Positions 42,805-52,394 of a stretch of DNA of 64,000 bases are shown one piece after another; position 1 is the stretch's first letter, and each line of letters opens with the position of its first letter. The notes under the pieces were generated by a model. It made no database searches. It was not told where the DNA came from and was given only the letters and a program-made list of their open reading frames with translations. The stretch comes from Diadophis punctatus similis (taxonomy: Eukaryota; Chordata; Lepidosauria; Squamata; Dipsadidae): positions 10,247,953 through 10,311,952 of the forward strand of contig JALIGW010000025.1 in NCBI GenBank assembly GCA_023053685.1. The letters are read 5' to 3'. The position numbers and the translations under genes are program-made.

Positions 42805-43028
42805 CAGTATGTGCCTTTGAGTCAGTGTTGATTCCTGGTGACTGCGTGGATTAGTCCCTGCCGTTTTCTTATCAAGATTTTAGAAATAGTTTTGTCATGG
42901 TCTCCTTCCTCGGGATAAGAGAGAGTGACTGGCTCAAGTTCACTCAGCTGGTTTTCTCCCTAAGACAGGACTGGAACTCACAATCTCCAGGTTTCCAGCA
43001 TGGTGCCTTAACAATTACCCTATACTGG
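42805..43028 (-). mobile_element. tRNA-headed SINE
   Basis: On the minus strand a tRNA-like head (complement of aggactggaactcacaatctc, the B-box region, and tggtgccttaacaattaccc) precedes a body containing the complement of ctcaagttcactcagctggt. The 3' part is cctttgagtcagtgttgatt on the plus strand. It shares a central segment (ccgttttcttatcaagattt then agaaatagttttgtca) with the 5S-headed SINE at 23975-24145. Confidence 0.65.
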
Positions 43029-43573
43029 TTCTAATTTCTTTTGTAAAGGATCACACTTTCTTTTCCTTCCATCTCTACTTTTCTACACTTTTCATCCTCT
43101 CCTTTTCTTAGTCTCTTCCACATTTTTTTCTGTCAGTCTTCAACCTATCCAGTTCCTCTTTCTCATAAGCAAAGTCAGTCAGATAGATTGTTCAGGGTTT
43201 TTTTTTCTCCCTCTCAACATTTAATGAAAAGGAGCCTTGAAAGGTCTTTGATTAGCTGCAAAAAAGCAACCGAGAGCAATGGTGTGTATGTGTCTGCCTG
43301 TGAGGTTGCCTGAAGAGCTTCTTCAATGCTCTTTAGTCAATTAGCTGGTTTGGAAGAATGCCACTGAACACTAAAATGGCTTAACACAATTCAAGAGCTT
43401 TGACACTAGGCTGGAGAATCTGGTCTTTGTGTACCAGGCTGCCCTAAGGCTTTGGTCAAAAGCTGCTTCTGTGGATGAACTCTCCCTGTACAATTGTCTT
43501 TTCACTTTAGCATGTTTCAATTGCACAAAAAAGCATGGGCGGTCCCTAATGTGATAGTTGAATATGTGCAGGG
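43029..43573. other. No gene recognised
   Basis: T/C-rich at first, then unremarkable DNA up to the polypyrimidine tract. Confidence 0.5.
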
Positions 43574-43896
43574 TCTTCTTCTTCTTCTTCTTCTTCTTCT
43601 TCTTCTTCTTCTTCTTCTTCTTCTTCTTCTTCTTCTTCTTCTTCTTCTTCTTCTTCTTCTTCTTCTTCTTCTTCTTCTTCTTCTTCTTCTTCTTTCTTCT
43701 TCTTCTTCTTCTTCTTCCTCCTCCTCCTCCTCCTCCTCGCTCCTCCTTCTTCTTCCTTCTTCTTCTCCCTTCTCCTCCTCCTCCTCCTCCTCTTCTTCTT
43801 CTTCTTCCTCCTCCTCCTCCTCCTTCTTCTTCCTTCTTCTTCTTCTTCCTCCTCCTCCTCCTTCTTCTTCCTTCTTCTTTTTCCTCCTCCTCCTCC

Positions 43897-43928
<32 letters not shown>

Positions 43929-44241
43929 TTTCTCCTCCTCCTCCTCCTCCTCCTCCTCCTCCTCCTCCTCCTCCTCCTCCTCCTCCTCCTCCTCCTCCTC
44001 CTCTTCTTCTTCTTCTTCTTCTTCTTCTTCTTCTTCTTCTTCTTCTTCTTCCTCCTCCTCCTCCTCCTCCTCCTCCTCCTCCTCCTCCTTCTTCTTCCTT
44101 CTTCTTCTTCTTCTTCTTCCTCCTCCTCCTCCTCCTCCTTCCTCCTCCTCCTCCTCCTTCTTCTTCCTCCTTCTTCTTCTCCTCTTCTTCCTCCTCCTCC
44201 TCCTCCTCCTCCTCCTCCTCCTCCTCCTCCTCCTTCTTCTT
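43574..44241. repeat. Polypyrimidine TTC/TCC microsatellite, about 670 bp
   Basis: The plus strand is almost pure pyrimidine, about 40 ttc units and then alternating blocks of ttc and tcc. There are two single-purine interruptions, near 43739 (g) and 43923 (a). Every long Leu/Ser/Phe or Arg/Lys/Glu/Gly frame over it is an artefact. Confidence 0.97.
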
Positions 44242-44299
44242 TTCATTTCGTTTCATAATAAAACCATCCAACTCTACCCAAAAGATCTCACTGTCATTT

Positions 44300-44385
44300 C
44301 AATCAATCAGAACAGAACTGGAAGGGACCTTATAGGTCTTCTAGTCCAACACCCTGCTCATGCAGGAGACCCTACCATTACATTA
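44300..44385 (-). mobile_element. CR1 3'-end fragment
   Basis: cagaactggaagggacctta and ggtcttctagtccaacaccc match the CR1 3' terminus at 34442. It lies about 60 bp from the polypyrimidine tract. Confidence 0.75.
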
Positions 44386-45544
44386 CAGTTCACAATCACT
44401 TCCCTTCTTCTCCCAGGCTACCATGTAATTATTATTATTATTTTAATTTAGAGAATAGTTTCATAAATGACTGTAGGGAAAGAAGAACTCATCCTAGAAA
44501 TGAGGCACATTTTGTCCACTTCCTGCTGAGCAAAAGATACATATTCCAAAGCCAAAAACAAAAAGAAGGAAGAGGAGGTAGACAGAGGTCTAGATCACAA
44601 TACCAGATGAAGGTAGAAAGTAGAGTCCTTCCATTCAGATGCCCTTCCTATTCCCCTCCACCCCCCATATACTATGAAACCACATGGTCAAACATGAAAT
44701 AGTCACAGCATGAGCATCTGAAGCAATCTGGGATTTTTCCAGCAAAGAAGAGACTGTTAAACCATATGCCTGTTCTGCCAGAGGGTTTATATAAACTCTT
44801 GATTATTTTCTTACAATTCTGATGTCACTTAAAGCCTGGAATTTTTTAAATTCCTTTTCTTTCATTTCTTTTTAAAAGCTGTTTTTTAAAAAATAGCTCG
44901 GTATACCTGGACCCATAAGGAAATGAAGGACAATTCATTGTTCACTGGGGAAAAAAATGAATGGAACTTCCCCAGTGCAGCAAGTTGGGTCCCTCTTGCT
45001 GTGTTTCACATGTTGTTTTATTCTTCCCCATGTGAAGGACAGGATAGTTTCTGTAAACAAAAACTGGTGTACAATAGCCAAAGGGCTCTCTCAGAACACA
45101 GAAAATGTAAGAGTTCTCTTCCGTCTGCATGATCTAACATTGTTTGTGGAAAGAAAGAAAAATCAATAAGTATCATGAAAAATTCTCAGAGGGGAAGTCT
45201 GCATATTCCTGTCTTGGAAGCCCTGAAAACAACAATGTGGATTATTAATAGACTGTCTGCAATAACTGTATACTTGCAACCCTAGTCCTATACAGTTACT
45301 GCAAACAATGTACTAATATTAATGGTATCTCAGCTTTTTCATGGGATATATTTTCATTCTATCCTAGTGGCATACCAGCTGTTTTCATTAAGCAGTAGGA
45401 AAAGAAAATAATTGGCCATATTGACTGCAAAGATCATGCCTCTCTTAGCAATATAAATGTTTGGGGTTTTTTTTTTAAAAAAAAGAGGGGGAGGGAAGGG
45501 TGACAAAAACAGTTGCCTAATATCCAGGTTGCATGTTGTCCTGT
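44386..45544. other. No gene recognised
   Basis: About 1.1 kb without recognised repeat or exon. The short frames at 44923-45169 overlap on both strands and have no domain. Confidence 0.45.
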
Positions 45545-46310
45545 TCTGGTTTCAATTAAACACACTCACAGTGGCTATGGAAATTTGCAGTTTACTCAAG
45601 GTCAAGAGATAACCGCAGACAAGGAATGCAAACCAAAACAGAGTCTCTGAAAGCAGCTTGCCTAAATGATTTTTTTAAAACAGAAACATACAGAAGAATA
45701 GTCAAAATCCAGTCCAGAGTTCCAAGATCCAGATTAGAGTTAGTCCAAAGTTCAGAATTTCATGAGCAGAATGCACAATGCCCCTGAGTAATTGCAGCCA
45801 ATTACCTTTAATTAAGGGATTTACTTCCTTGCTTGGCAAGAAGCCTCATAGAATGTCTTCACTCCGCTCTTCACTCTATTTGCCAGGTGCGGGGGCTGGT
45901 AGGCAAGCGGCATGGTGGCCTAGTGAAGATGCTCGCCACCCACTCGGAAGGCTGAAAGTTCCATCCTAGATATCAGCAGATGTTTCTCTCCTAGGATGCA
46001 AAGAAAAATATATGCCAAGAACTCCACATGGCATCAGGAAGGGCATCTGGCTAGTAAATGCTCAGCTCCATTCAGTCACCCTGACTCTACCCCAAATTAA
46101 GGGATTATAAAGTCATACAAAGTAAGTTTGGTGGGGGGGCTGGGAAGCCTGACATTATCATCATGTGACTGCTCTAGCTGTTTAGATGCTACCTGTGTTT
46201 GAATACAGGTGATTCTTGGCTTTATGTCTCCTGAGGCTTACAAGCCACATATTTTTCTGGCACCTCTTTCTCAACATCTGAGTTGTCTTTGTCTTGACCC
46301 ATGACACATA
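45545..46310 (-). mobile_element. Possible LTR-type sequence split by a SINE
   Basis: The right end cttgacccatgaca, the text gcagccaattacctttaatt and the spacing resemble the LTRs on the minus strand near 50-52 kb, but no second LTR, coding region or target duplication is visible. The SINE at 45890-46110 interrupts it. Tentative. Confidence 0.3.
45890..46110 (+). mobile_element. tRNA-type SINE
   Basis: The head has catggtggcctagtgaagat and tgctcgccacccactcggaa (A-box region), then aaggctgaaagttccatcct (B-box region). The body is ccaagaactccacatggcat and caggaagggcatctggctag. The layout is that of a squamate tRNA SINE. Confidence 0.65.
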
Positions 46311-46732
46311 TAAAGGGAGATCTGGGTAGCTTATTTTTCAAAGAAATGTTTGAAGATCAGAGCATTAGATGTTTGAAGGTCAGTTCCTGACTGTATTTCT
46401 TCCTCTTCCATTAAGTGATTGCTTTTATTGGTCGTCTAATGGAGATGAGAACAAACTTATCCCGTGATTGAAATGTTGGTTAAGGGAAATATCAATTGGA
46501 CAAAATTGCAATGCGAGTTTTAGAACAAAACTTGTAATAGCAGTTGAAAAACTTAGTCTTGCTGACAGACACCATTTTAAATTTCCCAGATTACCCTATT
46601 ACGGCAGGATGAAATTTCTCCTAGAAAGTAAAAAAAAAGGAACATTTCTTTTTTATAGCTTACTCTTTCTCTCCTTTAACATTTTTTTCTTGGGATGGGA
46701 TAAGTCATATATCAGTTCTGTGATCAAAGAAG
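46311..46732. other. No gene recognised
   Basis: The frame at 46468-46755 runs into the next SINE and has no domain. Confidence 0.45.
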
Positions 46733-46733
46733 A

Positions 46734-46985
46734 GCCGAGGTGGCGCAGCGGTTAGAGTGGGGTACTGCAGGCCACTTTAGCTGACTATGATCCGCAGGTC
46801 AGCGGTTCAAATCTCACCGGCTCAAGGTTGACTCAGCCTTCCATCCTTCCGAGGTAGGTAAAATGAGGACCCAGATTGTTGGGGGCAATGTAAATATACA
46901 TTGCTTACTGGTGTAAACTGCTTAGAGAGTGCTTGCACTGTGAGGCGATATATAAATGTCACTAATAAATAAAATAAATAAATCG
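46734..46985 (+). mobile_element. Sauria-type tRNA-derived SINE
   Basis: Intact tRNA-like head with A box (gtggcgcagcggttagagtg) and B box (gcggttcaaatctcaccgg). The body includes ccttccgaggtaggtaaaat and gaggacccagattg. The 3' end is gaggcgatatataaatgtca with an aaataaat tail. Both promoter boxes look functional. Confidence 0.88.
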
Positions 46986-47475
46986 TGCTTTCAAGGTAAA
47001 GGGGCTAACTTTCACATAAGAACAAATGAAGCTTTCTCATATCAGGTTGTGTTAAAGTGAATGCAGCGGCAATGTGCTAAGATCCATTAGAAGTGTCACC
47101 TGATTGCCTGAAGCATCTTGTTGTTTCTACTTAGGGAAGAGATGTAAGATTTAGCTGTGTTTTATGCTACATTTAGCACTTTAGCTATTTTATAAAGAGC
47201 CATCCTTTCATTATAAGCCACTCTCTGCATTCTCTACTATGACAGGGATCAAACTGAGCCTTATCCAGAATAGTCATCAGTGGGAAGGAGAGTGCCTTCC
47301 TCACCACATGTTTTCAAATCATCCTGAGTGATTATTTTATCTGTATTGATTCCGAATGCTTCTCCATATAAAACACATGTTCTCCCACTGCATAGAGATT
47401 CAACAAGTATTCAATAGGTAGTTCTTATTTATGTCCACACTTGAGACCACAGTTTTGAGACCACCAAAAAGAAGA
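46986..47475. other. No gene recognised
   Basis: Unremarkable DNA. Confidence 0.5.
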
Positions 47476-47483
47476 ATGTGGTT

Positions 47484-47822
47484 CAGGGGTGGGTTCCACT
47501 TACCTTTCGCTACCGGTGCACATCGTGATGTTTCATGTGTGCATGCTCACTACGCTCTCGCGCGCGTGCATCTTGCTGCACAATTCTAGTTCCATGCATG
47601 CACAGAAGGAAATTTGAAGCTGAAACACAACTGAGAAGCCATCCAAACCAGGAAAAAAGTGCCGATTCTACTTCCGCGCATGCGCAGAAGGACATTTCAA
47701 GCCTAAAAAAGATGGCGGTGTGCACGGACCGGGAGAGCCGTCACGCCTGAATTGCGTCATCAGCGGGCTGCGTCATCAACGGAGCATCAGCACTGGACTG
47801 CACCGGTAGGAACCCACCCCTG
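47484..47822. mobile_element. hAT-type miniature element, 339 bp
   Basis: Ends caggggtgggttccactt and accggtaggaacccacccctg (last 14 nt complementary to the first). The 8-bp flanks atgtggtt and gtgtggtt agree at 7 of 8. The interior contains cgcgcatgcgcagaagg. Confidence 0.88.
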
Positions 47823-47829
47823 GTGTGGT

Positions 47830-48030
47830 TAAAGTTCTGTAGAGATTCTCAGTCATCCAGGTCATGGTTGTCCCAAAGGTGCTTTTTCAGGAGGCAACTG
47901 GACTTTCTTGCTTTTTCTTTTGAAGACGTTTCGCTTCTCATCTAAGAAGCTTCTTCAGCTCTGACAGGATAGTGGGGAATGGAATATAAATACAAATCCT
48001 TCCATCCTGAAAAAGCACCTTTGGGACAAA
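47830..48030 (+). mobile_element. Unclassified interspersed repeat, copy 2
   Basis: gtcccaaaggtgctttttca, ggaggcaactggactttctt and gaagacgtttcgcttctcat are the complement of the copy at 40846-41010. The element closes with ctgaaaaagcacctttggga, an inverted repeat of its own start. Confidence 0.7.
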
Positions 48031-48640
48031 GGAGCAGTTAAATGAATCACACTTGATCTTACACTCATTTTTGCTATAGTTAAATGAATTACTGTAACTG
48101 TGAAATGAATCACAGATCATTGAATAAAGCTAGTTTCCTACTTTGATTTTGCTTTTTGGAGGCCAACTGGGAAGATTGCAAGTGGCCGTCACAAAGATCC
48201 TGGGGTGGAACAAACATTGTAAATACATGCCGGTTGACAAGCATCCAATGTCAAGATTGAACTGCTTTTGAAACTTTCGAGTCTTATCGCTATTCAACTT
48301 GCCAAAGAACTGGGGGGAAGGAAGGGTGAGAAGGAATGCAAATGCTCCAGGGATAGACCGTGAGAGCCAAGAGCCCACCAAGGTCACTGCTGTAGGTGGC
48401 CGACAAAGAAGTGAACTGTTCTTAAAACAAAGGGACAATTCATAATTGGACAATGTGAACATCCATGGGTGGAAAGAAGGGAAAGCTATTGTTTAACCAT
48501 GCAAGCATTATGCAGGAAAACCACAGCTGGTTTTGATTCTTCAGTACCGAAATGGAGTATCCAATAAAGTTTTGCTGTTAGGAATGCAAAGTTGGAGTGC
48601 CTACTTATTTTGGATTCGCTAGTCGGACCATTGACACCAA
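48031..48640. other. No gene recognised
   Basis: The minus-strand frame at 48130-48462 has no recognisable domain. Confidence 0.45.
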
Positions 48641-48776
48641 AATTTTGATCATGTGACTATGGGGATGCTGTGATGGTGGTAAGTTTGAGGACCAACTATA
48701 AATCACTTTTTCAGTGCCATAGTAACTTAGAAAGGTTGCTAAATGAATCGTTGTAAGTCAAGGACTAACTGGTAAG
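48641..48776. mobile_element. TA-type miniature element, copy 5 (right half)
   Basis: ttttgatcatgtgactatgg, ggatgctg, ttcagtgccatagtaactt and cgttgtaagtcaaggactaa match the right half of the family. The left half is missing. Confidence 0.75.
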
Positions 48777-48850
48777 TAATAAGCTGACTAGGAATGACTG
48801 TAAATTCCTTGCCCCATGGTAAATTGATGATGAACATTATTGAATAAGAA

Positions 48851-48893
48851 ATGTTTATCATATTTGATTTGATAAATCAAATATGATAAACAT
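48851..48893. repeat. Perfect 20-bp inverted repeat with 3-nt spacer
   Basis: Arm 48851-48870 (atgtttatcatatttgattt) and arm 48874-48893 are exact reverse complements around gat. There is no T-run, so a bacterial-type terminator is not implied. Confidence 0.95.
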
Positions 48894-49165
48894 GTGATTC
48901 CTTTGGCTTCTGGATAAAAAAATCCAATATGAATCAGTGTGAAGAACATCTATTAGCCTATGGTTTTGTTTGTTTCATTCTTCTTAGAGTCAGAATTCAT
49001 TTTCCGTTCAAAGACAAGGAATAGTTTCTGATGTCACAAGATTTTTTAAAAGTGAGAAATTATGCATGCTGAACCCTGCTTATAAACACCTTATAGTATG
49101 GGTTTATTTTAAACAGGCCTACAATATATATACTCCATCAGGCACAAAAGACACAGCGTCCAGGG
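48894..49165. other. No gene recognised
   Basis: AT-rich DNA. Confidence 0.5.
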
Positions 49166-49290
49166 CAGGGGTGGGTTTTAACTTACCTCGCTGCTGGTTC
49201 GCTTCCTCCCACACTGTGTAGCTGCACCTTGTAGGAGCGCATGCACTTTGCGTGCGCGCGCATGCTCAATGCCAAAAAAGCTTTTTAAAA
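49166..49290 (+). mobile_element. hAT-type miniature element, left end only
   Basis: Starts caggggtgggttttaactta and has the gcgtgcgcgcgcatgc interior typical of the family. No right end is visible. Confidence 0.6.
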
Positions 49291-49993
49291 AAATAATCCT
49301 GAAAATATGAAAAGTAGCAATAAAATTGACATTTGTATATCCTAGAATCAAGTACAAATAACATATTATTGCTATTTTATTATGCATACACCTACTGAGA
49401 CTTATTCTCTGCAATATATTGAATAATAGATGCCCAGGGAATGCTGTTATAACCCTAAAGCATGTAGGTGATTAACACAACAAGGGCCTACAAAGATAAA
49501 TGTGGCTAGGGCTTATAAAGCCTGATCTCAAAGGTCTGAAGCCGGACCTGGCTGCAACTAGGCAAAACTAAACAAACATTTTCAGGAGCTTGTAAGCCAG
49601 CATTCTGTTTATTCAGTGCAGCAGGCCAGAGCACACAATGAGTCCAGGGTCAGTGTAAACACAGCGCTGGGAGCGTCCGCCTCCCAGCATACTTTATCGG
49701 CATAGGCCCACACCCTCCAGCTGGCCTCCAGCTGGCTGGGCACACCCAGCAGAACACCTCCCTTCTGGCATTTTGTCCCGGACCGGAAATGCGAGGTGCG
49801 CCTCTCTCCAGCAGGTGCAGTGCATCCGCGATGTCCATCCCCCTCAGCTGGCATGTGGGCAGGTGGAGGCCTCCAGGCCAGCTGATGTGCCAGCGATGTC
49901 CTGTTGCCACTGGCCCGGGCCCGGGATCTGACGAATAGCTGTGTGGTGCTACCAGAAGCTGTTCTGCCCCCGGCACTGAGCCCCAATAATTAC

Positions 49994-51021
49994 GCAACAC
50001 ACAAACGTCCAAACATGGTTTGTTTTAGTCAGTAAAGCAACATCTCATGATAACTTCTTAAACACGTATACAGAACAAGATAGGCAGAATTCACTCTATT
50101 CAAAAAAAAACCAGTTGTTAATTCCCTAACTTAACAGCTGGCCGAAGTCCAAGAGATAATTGCAAGTCTCACTGTACTTGGCACAAGTCCCAAAACTAGC
50201 AGATGCAAAACACAAGACCTGTTCTGGAATTTCAAAGTGGAAACGCCGAAGTCCATATTCAGAAGCCACGTTTGCCAGAAACAAGAACCGAAAACTGGAA
50301 TGCAAACTGGCCACACTGGACGACTGGATTCAGAAACTACAATGCCAGAAACAAGATCTGGGCTGGACTGCAAACTGGAACTGTGTAAGCCAAGATTCAG
50401 GAACGACGATGCAAACTGGAAACCGAGGTCAAGATTCAGGAGTCACGATACAAACTGGAAACTGGAGTCATGATGCAAGGTTCAAAAATGGCGATACAAA
50501 CTGGAAACTGGAGTCAAGATGCAAGATTCAGGATTGGTGTTGCCAACTGGAAACTGGAGTCATGATGCAAGATTCAAGAGTCATGGAACAAGCTATGATC
50601 AGACAGGTCTCTTTTTCAATCGTTGTTCTCTGCAACTAGGCTCAGCATGGTGGGGACTTAAATAGTCTAAGGGCGTGGCCAATTAGCCTGCAGCTCTACT
50701 CTCAAGGAGACCTCCTCCAGAGTAAACCTTCTTGCCTCTTGGCAGCCCTGCATGCTCTTGCATTCAGGAAAGGAGGGGCTTCTCCTTTCCTATCACTGCC
50801 AAGAGGTGCTGGAGGCTCCAAAGGCCCTGGCTGCACAGGCTGCTAGGAAGGCCACAATGAAAACAACCACCACCACCACCGCTGCCGCTGTCGCCACCGC
50901 TGCCACTGCTGCCACTGAACCAGCCATCTCCAAAGCTGCTGCTGCCACGAAGCTACTGACTGCTTGCCGCTTCGTTCCCTCCACCTCCCAGGTATGGCAA
51001 ACCCCAGGCTGGGGTTCAACA
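49994..51021 (-). mobile_element. Probable LTR of the degraded Gypsy family
   Basis: Starts tgttgaaccccagcctgggg at 51021. It contains gctaattggccacgccctta (about 50700-50680), as in the 26-kb LTR (gctaattgggccacgccctt), preceded by atgcagggctgccaagaggcaa, parallel to acgcagagcagccagaagaca there. Just past the supposed end the sequence is attggggctcagtgccggg, which may be a primer site. The boundary is uncertain. Confidence 0.5.
50225..50595. repeat. Minisatellite-like tandem repeat, unit about 40-50 bp
   Basis: Degenerate units with acaaactggaaactggagtc followed by atgatgcaagattcaggag, at least five or six copies. It lies within the LTR-like segment. Confidence 0.85.
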
Positions 51022-51109
51022 GGCAGCTCTCCTCTACCAGGGGCACAACTGGAAGATAGCAAGCACAGGCATTAGACACAACCATCCCCACACACACATG
51101 TGCATCCAG

Positions 51110-51383
51110 TTACTGTCCCCCCCAGGTTTGTGGGGATATTGCTGATGGGCATCCCTCATGTCCTTGTCCCTCACCCATGTAGCGTCTGTGGATGGATATC
51201 CCTTCCACTGTACTAGGTATTGTAGCCTGCCCCTATGGAGTCCGGAATCCAACACCTGGTCAATTTCATAATGGAGCGCCGCCACAGGGCCCAGAGGTTG
51301 GGGAACGGGCCAGATATTGGCCTCCTCTCTCAGCTTTATTAGGCTGCTGTGAAACACCAGGGGTGTTCTGACCAAGGCTTCCT
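51110..51383 (-). pseudogene. Gypsy pol C terminus with chromodomain, degraded
   Basis: The minus-strand frame reads TPLVFHSSLIKLREEAN, which links the GPY/F module to the chromodomain in Gypsy integrases, and then YEIDQVLDSGLHRGRLQYL and VQWKGYPSTDATWV, a chromodomain core. The usual acidic TWEPEEN region is altered and the frame soon ends. It resumes directly after the LTR insertion that separates it from the GPY/F module. Confidence 0.8.
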
Positions 51384-52003
51384 GAGACAGTAACAATCAC
51401 ACGCTTAGTTCCAAAAACCCTCTTTTTATTTCAACGGCTGTGAATTATGTTCATTCACAGTCCGTAATGAGTCCCAAGCAGTTTGTAAATAGTCCGACAG
51501 AAGTCTGCCACAGTCTTTCAGGATAAGGCTGATAATCACCTACATTTATCTTCCTTGACACACTGCCAAAGACTTAATTGCCAATTATCTTGGCAAGGCC
51601 AAACAGAGCACAAAGTCAAAACGGAGCTTCAGAGTTTAAACCGACCAGAATGAACAAAGTTGCTTCCTGCAAAGGCTCATATCCCTTTGCTCCTCCTTTA
51701 TGTCTTATGGGAGGGGCCAATTATCTCCAAGCCTTACTCCCAAGTCACCCTTTTTGTCTTAAATGTTCTTGCCTTCTGGCAGCTCTGCGCATGTGCGCGC
51801 TGGGAATAGGCTCCCCCTGTTCCTCTGCCTCGCTGATGTCTGGAGGCTCCGGAGTCAGCACAGAACTCCCAGATGGCCCTGGTGCCATCTCTGCCTCTGA
51901 CACAGAGCCTTCTCCAGACTCCAGGACTGGCCCATGTTTCTCCCCAGCCTCCTCACTGTCCGACTCTGCTGCCAGCTCCGCAGTCTGCCTGCAGACCACA
52001 ACA
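51383..52003 (-). mobile_element. LTR inserted in degraded Gypsy pol (possible solo LTR)
   Basis: The 621-bp segment reads, on the minus strand, tgttgtggtctgcaggcaga at the start and gattgttactgtctca at the end (TG...CA). It separates two parts of one pol frame. It encodes an 84-codon frame (51999-51745) with an acidic body and a basic end, MRRAARRQEHLRQKG, like the LTR-encoded pol tail at 31340-31404. I could not find a matching target duplication, so the exact ends are uncertain. Confidence 0.6.
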
Positions 52004-52049
52004 GGGGGAACCCAGCCCAGTAGGTGGGGAAGTTTCAGTAACTGGATCG

Positions 52050-52180
52050 ATCATTCTAACAATCATAAAAGGATCCAGGTATTTTGGGGGCAGTTTGTTA
52101 CACGGCACCTTTAGCTTTAGGTATTTTGTTGAGAGATATACCCCCACCTGGAACGGCTTATGGGGAGCTCGTTTTTTGTT
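52050..52180 (-). pseudogene. Gypsy integrase GPY/F module, degraded
   Basis: The minus strand reads KPFQVGVYLSTKYLKLKVPC, then NKLPPKYLDPFMIVRMIDPV. It corresponds to the vWLSTKxLxLKxPxxKLxPKYLGPFxIxxxINPVx region after the integrase core. Confidence 0.8.
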
Positions 52181-52394
52181 GGCCTGACCATTTTGTCCCA
52201 GGCCGGACATGCAAGGTGCGCCTCTCTCCAGTGGCTGTGGTGTGTCCGCAATGTCCATCCCCCTCAGCTGGCATGCGGGCAGGTGGAGGCCTCAGGGCCA
52301 GCTGACATCCGGCAATGTCCTGTTGCCACTGGCCCGCTCGCCCTGTCATTCCCTACACCCCCAGGTATGGCGAAGCCCAGGCTGGGGTTCGACA

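Larger units (their letters stand above)
49560..52394 (-). mobile_element. Degraded, rearranged Gypsy-type region
   Basis: On the minus strand: an LTR-like start tgtcgaaccccagcctggg at 52394, a leader-like block (52345-52180), the integrase GPY/F module (about 52180-52050), an inserted LTR (about 52003-51383), the rest of pol with a chromodomain (about 51383-51110), another LTR start tgttgaaccccagcctgggg at 51021, and a second copy of the leader-like block (49910-49780). The two leader-like blocks both translate to LRPPPARMPAEGDGH-like peptides. Protease, RT and RNase H are gone. It is therefore a composite of deleted copies of one family, older than the element at 26 kb. Confidence 0.7.

Noticed and set aside
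43371..44451. Very long open frames on both strands over the ttc/tcc tract
   Set aside because: They consist of homopolymer-like residues from a trinucleotide array without stops, present in several frames at once.
46734..46985. Functional tRNA gene
   Set aside because: A and B boxes are present, but the flanking body and tail are those of a Sauria SINE, and no full cloverleaf is apparent.
50752..51097. Ala/Thr-rich frame with accaccaccaccgctgccgct repeats
   Set aside because: A low-complexity stretch inside the degraded LTR region.
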